Shown in pieces: positions 51,750 through 59,847 of a DNA stretch of 64,000 nt (positions within the stretch are counted from its first letter, which is position 1; every line of letters begins with the position of its first letter). The stretch is from Trichothermofontia sp037445115. Lineage in GTDB: Bacteria > Cyanobacteriota > Cyanobacteriia > B231. Below the pieces are notes generated by a model. It saw only the letters and a program-made list of their open reading frames with translations, was not told the origin of the DNA and made no database searches. Made by a program: the position numbers and the translations under genes. The stretch is taken from positions 37,038 to 101,037 of the forward strand of contig JBBILC010000001.1 of NCBI GenBank assembly GCA_037445115.1, in the 5' to 3' direction.

Positions 51750-53303
51750 CTAGCTTTCTGGCGTAGGAATTGTCTTTGAGAGGGTGGGCATAAGGGTATC
51801 GAGATCGCCCTGGGTTAACGTCCTGCCGTTACGGATCGAATCGCAAACATCTGGCAATTCCTGAGTCATGCTCTGAGCAATGTACTGTTCTACTTCCTTC
51901 AGTTGCTCAATGGGAACTGAATCGAATAGCCCATGCGTGACGGCAAACAGGATGGCGATTTGTTCGGCGGCAGCTAGGGGGCGGGATTGCGGTTGTTTTA
52001 ACACTTCTCGAATCCGCCGTCCCCGTTCTAGAGTCTGTTGGGTTTGCTCGTCGAGTTGGGTACCAAAGCGGGCAAAGACTTCAACTTCTTGAAATTGAGC
52101 ATAGGCGAGGCGCAGATCACCCGCAACCGCCTGGTAAGCCGGGAGTTGGGTTTTTCCCCCTACCCGCGAAACCGATTTCCCCACATCAATCGCTGGAAAA
52201 AGACTCTTCTGAAATAGCTCAGGCGAGAGATAGATTTGACCATCGGTGATGGAAATCAAATTGGTGGGAATGTAGGCAGACATATTCTGGGCTTGGGTTT
52301 CGATGATGGGTAGCGCCGTCAAAGACCCGCCCCCCAATTCCGGACACAGGTGAGTGGCGCGTTCCAATAGGCGCGAGTGGAGGTAGAAAATATCACCGGG
52401 ATAGGCTTCACGACCGGGAGGGCGACGCAGCAGCAGGGAGAGTTCGCGATAGGTGCGGGCATGGTGGGTGAGGTCATCGTAAACAATCAGCACATCGCGC
52501 CCCTGCTCCAGGAAGTACTCGGCCATCGTGGTTGCACCATAGGGGGTGATATATTGCAGTCCCAGAGGATCTTGTCCAGCCGCAACGACCACAATCGTGT
52601 ACGCCATTGCGCCCTGTTCTCGGAGGGTGGCAATCACTTTGGCGATCGCCGCTGATCGTTGCCCGATCGCACAATACATGCAAATGACATCCTGGTCTTT
52701 CTGGTTGAGGATGGTATCAATCGCGATCGCGGTTTTCCCCGTTTGGCGATCGCCAATAATCAATTCCCGCTGTCCCCGCCCAATGGGAATCAGGGCGTCC
52801 ACCACCTTCAGTCCCGTTTGCAGGGGCACGGTGACGGGAGCGCGATCGAGAATAGCAGGGGCTTCCCGTTCCACCGGACGGCGCTCGGCAATATCGAGGG
52901 GACCCCGATCATCTAGAGGGTGTCCCAGTACGGTGACGACGCGCCCCACCAGGGCTTCCCCCACGGGCACATCCATGACGCGTCCCGTGCGGTAGACCTC
53001 ATCGCCAGCTTGCAGGTATTGGTTGTTGCCTAACAGAATGACACCGACTTCCTCTGGGTCGAGGTTAAAGGCAATGCCTAACAGGGGCGAGCCACCGGAG
53101 CCAATCCCGGCTCTAGGGAAGCACACCAGTTCATCCACTTGCACACCCGGTAACCCCGTGACGCGGGCAATTCCCGGCCTGATCGACTGAACCACACCCG
53201 TCTCGCGGATGGTCAGGTGGGCCTGATATTGGCTGAGAACGTGAGCCATAAGGTCGCAGGCATCAGCGCAAGCAGCCTGCACCTGCTGAGAAATCTGGTT
53301 CAT
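51750..53303 (-). CDS. atpA: N-ATPase alpha subunit
   Basis: The 517-residue alpha subunit is the non-catalytic nucleotide-binding partner of the F1 hexamer. Walker A is GDRQTGKTAIAIDTILNQKD, and the sequence also shows MYCAIGQRSAAIAKVI, YFLEQGRDVLIVYDDLTHHA and the alpha signature SLLLRRPPGREAYPGDIFYL. The start ATG 53303 lies within the last 41 bases of atpF and is preceded by GGAGGAG, so translation is coupled. Sequence divergence from the usual cyanobacterial AtpA and the operon order place it in the N-ATPase group. Confidence 0.94.
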   Translation of the reverse strand: MNQISQQVQAACADACDLMAHVLSQYQAHLTIRETGVVQSIRPGIARVTGLPGVQVDELVCFPRAGIGSGGSPLLGIAFNLDPEEVGVILLGNNQYLQAGDEVYRTGRVMDVPVGEALVGRVVTVLGHPLDDRGPLDIAERRPVEREAPAILDRAPVTVPLQTGLKVVDALIPIGRGQRELIIGDRQTGKTAIAIDTILNQKDQDVICMYCAIGQRSAAIAKVIATLREQGAMAYTIVVVAAGQDPLGLQYITPYGATTMAEYFLEQGRDVLIVYDDLTHHARTYRELSLLLRRPPGREAYPGDIFYLHSRLLERATHLCPELGGGSLTALPIIETQAQNMSAYIPTNLISITDGQIYLSPELFQKSLFPAIDVGKSVSRVGGKTQLPAYQAVAGDLRLAYAQFQEVEVFARFGTQLDEQTQQTLERGRRIREVLKQPQSRPLAAAEQIAILFAVTHGLFDSVPIEQLKEVEQYIAQSMTQELPDVCDSIRNGRTLTQGDLDTLMPTLSKTIPTPES

Positions 53304-54072
53304 GGTGGGATGTCTCCTCCTGCATTAAGGCGTTGGATAGCCGTTGTTCTAGCAGTTGCAAGTAGGTGTCCAGACTCCAGACAATTTCCTGGCCAGCGAG
53401 TTTGATTTCAATGCCGCAGTACAGGTCAGACGTGGTGACAAATTCCAGCGGCTGCGCGATCGCGAACTGAGTCCGGAGGGCATCCGTTACCTGCTGACGC
53501 CAATGGGAAGGCAGTTCAAAACTGGTGCGGACTAGGATAGGTTGCTTGGTTTGAGAGAGGGCCTGGACGATCGCTTGGTGTTGCGGTGGGTCTAACTGGC
53601 GGAGGCGATCGCAAAAGACCTGAACCAGTTGCGCCTCCAAATCCGCGTTGGCCAGATCCTTTAATGCCTGACGGACGATCGCATCGGTTTGGTGAATGAC
53701 GTTTTGGCGCAGGGTGCGCAGAAATGCCGCCTGTTCCTGATGTAACTCGGTCTGCCATGCTGTGCGTTGATCGGCGATCGCTTGGTGCACCTGGGCTAAC
53801 AACCGTTGCCGTTCCTGATCCGCCGCTGAGCGGGCCTCTGCCAGCCAAGTTGTCGCTTGCTGGTGCAGTTCCTGTTGCTGGTGCTGATAGGTTGCCAGGG
53901 CTTGTTGGGCCTCTGCTTGCAAGCGTTCCGCCGCTTGCCATTGCTCCGCAATCAGAGTTTGACGTTTCTGCATCACCTTCAGAATGGGTTGATAGAGAAA
54001 CCACCGCAGCAGGGCAACGAGAATCAAAAAGTTGAGCACCTGGGCAACAACAGTGAACCCGTTAATCAGCAC
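53263..54072 (-). CDS. atpF: N-ATPase b subunit with C-terminal delta-like extension
   Basis: The 269-residue protein has an N-terminal membrane helix (GFTVVAQVLNFLILVALLRW), a long charged coiled coil forming the peripheral stalk, and a C-terminal globular portion of about 100 residues (KQPILVRTSFELPSHWRQQV, LEFVTTSDLYCGIEIKLAG). The extension probably replaces the separate delta subunit, which N-ATPase operons lack; no atpH is found here. The ORF begins with GTG 54072, one base after the atpE stop. Its end overlaps atpA by 41 bases. Confidence 0.88.
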   Translation of the reverse strand: MLINGFTVVAQVLNFLILVALLRWFLYQPILKVMQKRQTLIAEQWQAAERLQAEAQQALATYQHQQQELHQQATTWLAEARSAADQERQRLLAQVHQAIADQRTAWQTELHQEQAAFLRTLRQNVIHQTDAIVRQALKDLANADLEAQLVQVFCDRLRQLDPPQHQAIVQALSQTKQPILVRTSFELPSHWRQQVTDALRTQFAIAQPLEFVTTSDLYCGIEIKLAGQEIVWSLDTYLQLLEQRLSNALMQEETSHHEPDFSAGAGCLR

Positions 54073-54073
54073 C

Positions 54074-54343
54074 TTAGCCCCCCTTAAAGTGATTCCAGAA
54101 TGGATTCACAAATAACAAAATCATGGATACGACTAAACAGTAAATTGCGGTCGATTCCACCATTGCTAACCCGACAAATAGGGTGCGGGTGATGGTATTG
54201 GCTTTATCGGGTTGCTGGGCGATCGCCCCCAGTGCCCGTGCGACCGCCCAACCTTCTCCAAAGGCTGGCCCAATCGAACCAATGGCGATCGTGAGACCTG
54301 CGGTGACCATAGAAACCGCGCCAATCATGGCTAAATCACTCAT
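54074..54343 (-). CDS. atpE: N-ATPase c subunit (membrane rotor), two-carboxylate type
   Basis: The 89-residue c subunit is a helical hairpin. Helix 1 has SIGPAFGEGWAVARALGA, with Glu30 where Na+ synthases such as Ilyobacter have Gln32. The polar loop is AQQPDKAN. Helix 2 has MVESTAIYCLVVSMILLF, with Glu63, Ser64, Thr65 and Tyr68 matching the Na+ ligands Glu65, Ser66, Thr67 and Tyr70. Two carboxylates per hairpin and intact Na+ ligands predict a Na+-translocating ring. ATG 54343 follows AGGAG and overlaps the atpB stop by 8 bases; the longer upstream ORF is not the gene. Confidence 0.93.
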   Translation of the reverse strand: MSDLAMIGAVSMVTAGLTIAIGSIGPAFGEGWAVARALGAIAQQPDKANTITRTLFVGLAMVESTAIYCLVVSMILLFVNPFWNHFKGG

Positions 54344-55040
54344 CGCTATTCTCCTGTGTTGCATGATGATTGTGCTGTTGGACACTACTGGCGGAGGCAA
54401 TATACACCAGCGCCAGTATCGAAAAAACATAGGCTTGAATCACACCAAAGACTAATCTCAGTAATTGCATGACGATCGGGACAAATAGGGGGACGATCGA
54501 GAGCAAAATAGCTGCCAATAAATTGCCGCTCATAATATTGCCAAAGAGTCGCATGGCTAAGGCTAAAGTGCGCGAAAACTCCCCAATAATCTGAAAGGGC
54601 AGCATGAGCGGCGTTGGCTCGAGGTAGCTCTTGACGTAGCGTCCTAACCCCTGCTGGTGGATGCCGAAAATCGGAACTGCCACAAATACACAAAGTGCCA
54701 GGGCCATCGTTGTTGAAAGGGACCCGGTAGGTGCGTGATAGCCAGGAACCACCGTTAGCAAATTGCAGGTGACAATGAAGAGAAATAGGGTGCCGACAAA
54801 GGCCAAATAGGGTTCTGGGTCTTGTTGGGTAACCTCTCGAATTTGGTTGCAAATCCCATCCACGACCATCTCTAACCCGTTTTGCCAGGGGGGAAGGTGA
54901 GGCCGAACCGATAACTGCCGCGTCACCCAGCCCGATATCCCCACCAGCAACCCCATCGTGATCCAGGTAAATAACAACGTGGCATTGAGCACGATCGGCG
55001 GTTGCCCATAGATCACAATGTTGTCAGGACTGATGTCCAT
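54336..55040 (-). CDS. atpB: N-ATPase a subunit
   Basis: The 234-residue a subunit forms the ion half-channels. The key helix is IGEFSRTLALAMRLFGNIMS with the essential Arg in MRLFGN, followed by GNLLAAILLSIVP. The final helix is LLRLVFGVIQAYVFSILALV, and a Gln is present in the expected place. Five or six membrane helices occur in total. ATG 55040 follows GGAGGA. The last 8 bases overlap the start of atpE. AtpR lies directly upstream with one base between. Confidence 0.93.
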   Translation of the reverse strand: MDISPDNIVIYGQPPIVLNATLLFTWITMGLLVGISGWVTRQLSVRPHLPPWQNGLEMVVDGICNQIREVTQQDPEPYLAFVGTLFLFIVTCNLLTVVPGYHAPTGSLSTTMALALCVFVAVPIFGIHQQGLGRYVKSYLEPTPLMLPFQIIGEFSRTLALAMRLFGNIMSGNLLAAILLSIVPLFVPIVMQLLRLVFGVIQAYVFSILALVYIASASSVQQHNHHATQENSDE

Positions 55041-55041
55041 C

Positions 55042-55353
55042 TCAATCCTCCAAGATCAGATCGGTCAAGGCGGAATGGGGTCGGTAGTGGGCAATCAAGA
55101 GCGTCCGTGCGAGTAAAAATCCTAAAAGCGCGATGACGAGCCGTTCCCAGTGCCCTCCCGTGATCAAATAAAGCGCCAGAAGGGCCACCCCCAGCCGTAT
55201 AACACCACTGCCAATGATGAGCAAGGCGGGATGTTGAGTGTGCGTCAAGTGTTGCACCGTGAGCCACAAACAACTGAAATAAAAGCTACCTAAGATAAAG
55301 CCCAAGGGGAATACGCATAAATCGGGTAAGTGTGTATGGATAAAAAGGTTCAT
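55042..55353 (-). CDS. atpR: N-ATPase accessory membrane subunit AtpR
   Basis: The 103-residue hydrophobic protein has three predicted membrane helices (FPLGFILGSFYFSCLWLTV, LLIIGSGVIRLGVALLALYL, LVIALLGFLLARTLLIA). In the second is an Arg, as typical of AtpR, a small protein unique to N-ATPase operons and thought to interact with the c ring. Family members are very divergent, so the call rests on size, hydrophobicity, the Arg and position before atpB. ATG 55353 follows GGAG; an upstream ATG at 55383 lies directly after the nuclease gene and is unlikely. Confidence 0.85.
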   Translation of the reverse strand: MNLFIHTHLPDLCVFPLGFILGSFYFSCLWLTVQHLTHTQHPALLIIGSGVIRLGVALLALYLITGGHWERLVIALLGFLLARTLLIAHYRPHSALTDLILED

Positions 55354-55383
55354 AGGGATGCTCCGTAAAGAAGAAGTTGCCAT

Positions 55384-56007
55384 TTATAGCGTGGTTTTAA
55401 ATCGATTCAGGATTTGTAAAATATCATGAAGTTCATTTCGTCGTCGGTTTAAGGAAAAATCTTCGGAGAAACCGTATTGTTGATGGTGCAGTTTCATAAA
55501 CATAGAATATGCGCCATTACTCACTAGCCCAAATGTTGGCTGTTCTGAATTGGGATTGGCACACATATACGCTAAGGCTTGGGGCAGAGCCACGTCAATA
55601 CTAAAAGATGTTCGTTTTGCTTCTACCAGAACAATCCAAAGGTGTTCTTGCACAATCAAACTGTCAATTCGTCCTTGATAAATTTTGTCCGCATCGTCGG
55701 GAATCGCAATTCGGATCGAGGCTTCTGAGCGCAAGCGAAAGGGGGGATCATAAAAGCCTGCCAGTTCCAGCAGTGGAGCGATAACAATGAAATTCACAGC
55801 TCCTTCAAGTAAATGCCCCAACTGTCGATGGTAGAGATAGCGTTGTTTAATTAAATCGAGACGTTGTTGTTCTGCGGTGCTCAGAGGCAGTAAATCCGAT
55901 GTCCATTCCGTGAAGAAATTTGGGTCTGATCGTAACGACAAGCCAAACCGAGCCTCTACTTCTGCAAGGCTATCAATATAATCAGTAATGGCTAGAGATT
56001 GGGTCAT
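55384..56007 (-). CDS. PD-(D/E)XK nuclease-like protein (type I restriction R-subunit N-terminal type) inserted in the ATPase operon
   Basis: The 207-residue protein resembles stand-alone cyanobacterial proteins of the HsdR N-terminal nuclease type. The fold core is visible: YHRQLGHLLEGAVNFIVIAPLL (helix), then YQGRIDSLIVQEHLWIVLVE, with Asp in RIDSL and Glu-Ala-Lys in VEAKRTSF forming the PD-(D/E)XK site, then DVALPQALAYMCANP. It has no helicase or methylase partner. Its base composition is visibly more AT-rich than the flanking atp genes. It lies on the same strand, with 43 bases to atpQ and 30 to atpR, so it would be co-transcribed. Function in this place is unknown. Confidence 0.8.
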   Translation of the reverse strand: MTQSLAITDYIDSLAEVEARFGLSLRSDPNFFTEWTSDLLPLSTAEQQRLDLIKQRYLYHRQLGHLLEGAVNFIVIAPLLELAGFYDPPFRLRSEASIRIAIPDDADKIYQGRIDSLIVQEHLWIVLVEAKRTSFSIDVALPQALAYMCANPNSEQPTFGLVSNGAYSMFMKLHHQQYGFSEDFSLNRRRNELHDILQILNRFKTTL

Positions 56008-56050
56008 CTGATCTCACCCGACTCGTGTCGTCTCATGCTACGGGGCATTA

Positions 56051-56365
56051 TCACTTTTGCTCCTTCTGAATCCAGTACCAGGCATTCCAGCAACCCAGAA
56101 CAACACCGACAAATAGCAGCATCAGTGTCCAGGAATAAGGGCTGGGAAAGCGTTTGTCGATCCAAACTCCGAGGGCAATCCCCAACAAGGTCGGGATCAT
56201 CACCGACCACCCCACCATGCCAAACAAGCCCAACCCTGCCCAAATGCTGCGATCGCCCTCCTGCCGTGCCTGGATTTTTCGGGTTGATTTTTGGCGCACC
56301 TGCTGTTCAAAAGCCGTGGGGTGAGCATTAGGTGGTTTCGGCTCTAACGGATCAGGTAATTTCAT
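56051..56365 (-). CDS. atpQ: N-ATPase accessory membrane subunit AtpQ (AtpI/AtpZ-like)
   Basis: The 104-residue protein has a polar basic N-terminus (EQQVRQKSTRKIQARQEGDR) and two membrane helices (IWAGLGLFGMVGWSVMIPTLL and SWTLMLLFVGVVLGCWNAWYW). Between them is the phrase LGIALGVWIDKRFPSPYS, typical of the AtpI/AtpZ-like group whose N-ATPase member is called AtpQ. It may help assemble the c ring or supply Mg2+. ATG 56365 follows GGGAGG and starts one base after the atpC stop. The downstream neighbour is the inserted nuclease, not AtpR as in canonical operons. Confidence 0.85.
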   Translation of the reverse strand: MKLPDPLEPKPPNAHPTAFEQQVRQKSTRKIQARQEGDRSIWAGLGLFGMVGWSVMIPTLLGIALGVWIDKRFPSPYSWTLMLLFVGVVLGCWNAWYWIQKEQK

Positions 56366-56366
56366 G

Positions 56367-56753
56367 CTAGCCTCCCAATTCCATAAACTCGCGCACAAAA
56401 CTGGCTTCTAGGCGTGCGAGCGTACTGCGTGCCCGTTGTTCCTGTTCATCCAATTGGCGAAACTGTTGCTGTACAGCCTGTTGCAGGGTTTCAAGATCGA
56501 CCCCGCGCACGGCATTTCTCACGGAAACCCAGATCACGCTCCCTTGCTTGACCAGAATGCCTTCATCGATCGCTAAAAAGATTTCTTCTCCGGTCTCGGA
56601 CTCGAAGGACAAAATGCCAGGAACTAACGCCGCAATCCAATCCACATGGTGAGGCAAAAGCCCAAAGGAACCCCCTTCGCCCTCGGCAGTCACTTTCGTC
56701 ACGGGCTGATCGATCACCACCTGCGTTGGTTGCATGACCTTGAGTTGCATCAT
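56367..56753 (-). CDS. atpC: N-ATPase epsilon subunit
   Basis: The 128-residue epsilon subunit has an N-terminal beta sandwich (LKVMQPTQVVIDQPVTKVTA, GSFGLLPHHVDWIAALVPGI, LAIDEGILVKQGSVIWVSVR) and a C-terminal helical hairpin rich in Glu and Arg. It couples the gamma shaft to the c ring and may regulate hydrolysis. ATG 56753 overlaps the atpD stop by four bases (ATGA type), so the two are translationally coupled. Two consecutive Met codons open the frame; either may be used. Confidence 0.92.
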   Translation of the reverse strand: MMQLKVMQPTQVVIDQPVTKVTAEGEGGSFGLLPHHVDWIAALVPGILSFESETGEEIFLAIDEGILVKQGSVIWVSVRNAVRGVDLETLQQAVQQQFRQLDEQEQRARSTLARLEASFVREFMELGG

Positions 56754-58174
56754 CGGTTAGCCTCCTCAATGTCGCCAATCATGTAAAGGGCACTTTCGGG
56801 ATAGTCTGCAAAGTCATCATTCAGAATGCGATCGCACCCGTCCAAGGCGGCCTCTAATCGCACCAATCGCCCCGGTTTATTCGTAAATTGCTCCGTGGAA
56901 AAGAACGGCTGGGTTAAAAATCGCTCCAGACGACGGGCACGGTAGACAATTTGGCGATCGCGGGTGGAGAGTTCCGCCATGCCCAGCATCGCGATCATGT
57001 CTTTTAACTCCTCGTAGGTGGCCAGGGTTTGTCGCACGGCTAGGGCAATTTCATAATGACGCTTGCCGACGATCGCGGGCATTAACATTTTTGAACTCGA
57101 TCGCAGGGGATCAACGGCGGGATAAAAGCCTTCGCTAGCCCGTTTCCGGGAGAGCACGATCGAGGCGGAAAGATGCCCAAAGGTATGCACCGCTGCCGGA
57201 TCGGTAAAGTCATCCGCCGGGACATACACCGCCTGTACCGAGGTGATCGCTCCCGTGGAGGTACTGGTGATGCGCTCCTGTAATGCGGCCAATTCCGTCG
57301 CCAAGGTTGGCTGATACCCCACCCGCGACGGCAATTCCCCCATCAATCCCGATACTTCCTGCCCCGCCTGGATGAAGCGGAAAATATTGTCGATGAGGAG
57401 CAAGACATCCTGATGGGCTTCGTCCCGAAAATACTCCGCCATCGTTAACGCCGCATGACCGACACGGAAGCGGGCACCGGGCGGTTCATTCATTTGCCCA
57501 AAGACCATGACGGTATGATCCAGAACGCCAGCCGCCTGCATTTCCCGGTAGAGTTCTTCGGCTTCCCGGTTGCGCTCACCAATGCCGCAAAACAGGCTAA
57601 TACCCTGGTGTTGGCTCACCATGTTGTGGATCATTTCCGTAATCAGTACGGTTTTACCGACCCCGGCTCCGCCAAATAAACCCGCCTTGCCCCCGCGTTC
57701 GATCGGGGCTAGGACATCTATTACTTTGACTCCCGTTTCCAGGATTTCCGATTGTGTAGACTGCTGGTTCAAAGGCACCGCCGATTGGTGAATCGATCGC
57801 CAGGTCACCTCAGTTAAAGCTCCCCGCTTGTCAATGGGAGTCCCAAAGACATTGAACATCCGTCCCAGTAACGATCGTCCCACCGGCACTTCTAAGGAAT
57901 GCCCCCGATCAATAATGGGTGATCCCCGCGCTAAACCGGAGGTGGAGGTTAGGGCAATGCCGCGTACCACCTCTGCATTCACATGCGCCACCACCTCCAC
58001 AACCACTTGGCCATCCGCACCCGCATTCAGCCGATTGAGATAACTGGGTAATCGCTGTGGGAAAGCCGCATCCACCACACTCCCGCGCACGGATACGACA
58101 GTGCCCACATTTGCCACAGCAACGCCTGGAAACAGCCGCCCTACAGCCGTCGTTGGCCTAGAAGAATGTCCCAT
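56750..58174 (-). CDS. atpD: N-ATPase beta subunit
   Basis: The 474-residue catalytic beta subunit has Walker A GGAGVGKTVLITEMIHN, the catalytic Glu in FCGIGERNREAEELYREM, DVLLLIDNIFRFIQAGQEVS and the segment ATELAALQERITSTSTGAIT. In the DNIFRF motif Leu-Leu-Leu precedes Asp as usual. It lies first in the atp order D-C-Q-R-B-E-F-A-G that defines N-ATPases. ATG 58174 follows GGGGATGG and lies 17 bases inside the 3' end of the permease gene, so expression is coupled to that gene. A longer TTG start at 58189 is less likely. Confidence 0.93.
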   Translation of the reverse strand: MGHSSRPTTAVGRLFPGVAVANVGTVVSVRGSVVDAAFPQRLPSYLNRLNAGADGQVVVEVVAHVNAEVVRGIALTSTSGLARGSPIIDRGHSLEVPVGRSLLGRMFNVFGTPIDKRGALTEVTWRSIHQSAVPLNQQSTQSEILETGVKVIDVLAPIERGGKAGLFGGAGVGKTVLITEMIHNMVSQHQGISLFCGIGERNREAEELYREMQAAGVLDHTVMVFGQMNEPPGARFRVGHAALTMAEYFRDEAHQDVLLLIDNIFRFIQAGQEVSGLMGELPSRVGYQPTLATELAALQERITSTSTGAITSVQAVYVPADDFTDPAAVHTFGHLSASIVLSRKRASEGFYPAVDPLRSSSKMLMPAIVGKRHYEIALAVRQTLATYEELKDMIAMLGMAELSTRDRQIVYRARRLERFLTQPFFSTEQFTNKPGRLVRLEAALDGCDRILNDDFADYPESALYMIGDIEEANR

Positions 58175-59471
58175 AGACCATCCCCGCAATGGTTGCCATT
58201 ACCACTACCAGCAACACAAACACTACGGTCTTCTTCGTCCCCATAATGCTGCGAATCACCAACATATTCGGTAACGACAGAGCTGGTCCTGCCAGCAACA
58301 AAGCCAACGCCGGTCCCTGCCCCATGCCACTACCCATTAAGCCTTGCAGAATCGGGACTTCCGTCAGGGTGGCAAAGTACATAAATGCACCTGCCAAAGC
58401 AGCCACAAAGTTGGATACTAACGAGTTGCCACCGACGGCCCGTGTCACCCACTCCGAGGGAATTAATCCTTCATAGCCTGGACGACCGAGCAACGCACCC
58501 GCTACGACAACCCCCAGCAACAATAGGGGCAAAATTTGTTTGGCAAAATCCCAGGAAGACGTGAACCAGTCTCCAGCTTCATCCTTATTGGTGCTCGTTA
58601 GCCAGGACAGCCCAATCACGCCAGCCCCAAAGGCAACCATTGGCTGCTCGGAAAACCGCAGGGCGAGAACAGCGGTGACGGCAGCGACCAAGACAACTTT
58701 GCCGGTATTCAACCCAAACCAAGCAACGAGAATGGCAGCCAGGGCGATCGCCAACCCGCCCGTAATCCACCATTTTGCTGCATAAATTGCGGCCCAGGGA
58801 CCCAACATCACCGCCGGTTTTGCCCAGTTCGCAAACACTAAAATTCCCACCATCACCGCAAAAAACAGGGCATTTTGCCACAGTGGCCGGGTGACCTCTG
58901 GTTCCGGAAAACCTGCCTGAACTTCAATTTTTTCCAGTTCTTCTTTCCGAAAAATGAACGCCATCAGCAACCCAATAATCACACTGAAGGCGATCGCACC
59001 CACTGCCCTGGCGATTCCCAACTGTAGACCCAGAATGCGGGCCGTCATGATAATCGCTAAAACGTTAATTGCAGGTCCCGAATAGAGAAAGGCTGTCGCG
59101 GGACCCAAGCCTGCGCCCATTCGATAGATGCCAGCAAACAGCGGGAGAACCGTACAAGAACAGACCGCCAGAATCGTCCCGGAAACGGAAGCCACGCCGT
59201 AGGCCAGCACTTTATTGGCCCTAGCTCCCAGGTACTTCATGACCGCATCCTGGGAAACGAATACCGCGATCGCGCCCGCAATAAAGAAAGCAGGAATTAG
59301 ACACAGTAGAACGTGCTCTTGAGCATACCAGCGTACCAGATACAACGATTCAAAAAAGGCATTTCTCAACCGTTCGGAATTTTGAATCAGTTCTACTGGC
59401 AAGTAAAAGCACAGGAGGAACCCCACCACGATCCACAGTAGGGGTTTCCATTCCGATTTCCAAAAATGCAT
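58158..59471 (-). CDS. DUF318/UPF0718 (ArsP-like) permease
   Basis: The 437-residue membrane protein has about ten helices and the repeat typical of the family: ASVSGTILAVCSCTVLPLFA with the CSC motif, GLGPATAFLYSGPAINVLAI, and in the second half LTEVPILQGLMGSGMGQGPA and LLLAGPALSLPNMLVI. Related proteins export trivalent organoarsenicals or other soft metals, but substrates of most are unknown. ATG 59471 follows AGGAGGG. It lies 81 bases after a small CxxC thioredoxin-like gene and its stop overlaps atpD by 17 bases. MerR lies one gene upstream, hinting at metal- or thiol-responsive control. Confidence 0.88.
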   Translation of the reverse strand: MHFWKSEWKPLLWIVVGFLLCFYLPVELIQNSERLRNAFFESLYLVRWYAQEHVLLCLIPAFFIAGAIAVFVSQDAVMKYLGARANKVLAYGVASVSGTILAVCSCTVLPLFAGIYRMGAGLGPATAFLYSGPAINVLAIIMTARILGLQLGIARAVGAIAFSVIIGLLMAFIFRKEELEKIEVQAGFPEPEVTRPLWQNALFFAVMVGILVFANWAKPAVMLGPWAAIYAAKWWITGGLAIALAAILVAWFGLNTGKVVLVAAVTAVLALRFSEQPMVAFGAGVIGLSWLTSTNKDEAGDWFTSSWDFAKQILPLLLLGVVVAGALLGRPGYEGLIPSEWVTRAVGGNSLVSNFVAALAGAFMYFATLTEVPILQGLMGSGMGQGPALALLLAGPALSLPNMLVIRSIMGTKKTVVFVLLVVVMATIAGMVYGTFF

Positions 59472-59552
59472 AAACGACCCTCCTATCCGAATCATCGGAG
59501 AGACATGGAGCCAACGGAGATAAACTGTCGATCCGTTATCGACTTGCAATCG

Positions 59553-59795
59553 TTAAGCAGACAAAAGTGGCTCAATATCTTTCGGTTCTAGCACTTTGCC
59601 CTGGCTCAGCACTTTGCCATCGACTACCAGAGCTGGTGTTTTCATCACCCCCCGTTTGACAATTTCCATCGTGTCGGTGATGTGGGCAATCTCAGCTTCT
59701 AGCTGGCGATTTGCGATCGCCGTCTTGGCATTCGCCTCTAACTGCTGACATTTCTTACAACCTGTTCCCAAAATCTCAACTTTAACCGTGGCCAT
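59553..59795 (-). CDS. Small thioredoxin-like protein (redox-active disulfide protein 2 type)
   Basis: The 80-residue protein has a thioredoxin-like fold with the CxxC pair in ILGTGCKKCQQLEANAK (Cys13 and Cys16) and the cis-Pro site in GVMKTPALVVDGKVLSQGKV. Such proteins frequently accompany DUF318-type permeases and ArsR or MerR regulators and probably shuttle thiols or metals for the transporter. It is cytoplasmic, with no signal peptide. ATG 59795 follows GGAGG. It lies 52 bases after merR and 81 before the permease. Confidence 0.92.
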   Translation of the reverse strand: MATVKVEILGTGCKKCQQLEANAKTAIANRQLEAEIAHITDTMEIVKRGVMKTPALVVDGKVLSQGKVLEPKDIEPLLSA

Positions 59796-59847
59796 AATGC
59801 AGTACCTCCTGGGTATCTAAGTAGAATTGAGTAGAATCAATAAGGTA

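Noticed and set aside
50755..58174. Interpretation as the main photosynthetic ATP synthase
   Set aside because: Gene order D-C-Q-R-B-E-F-A-G, presence of AtpQ and AtpR, absence of atpH, and the Na+-type c subunit all point to an N-ATPase instead.
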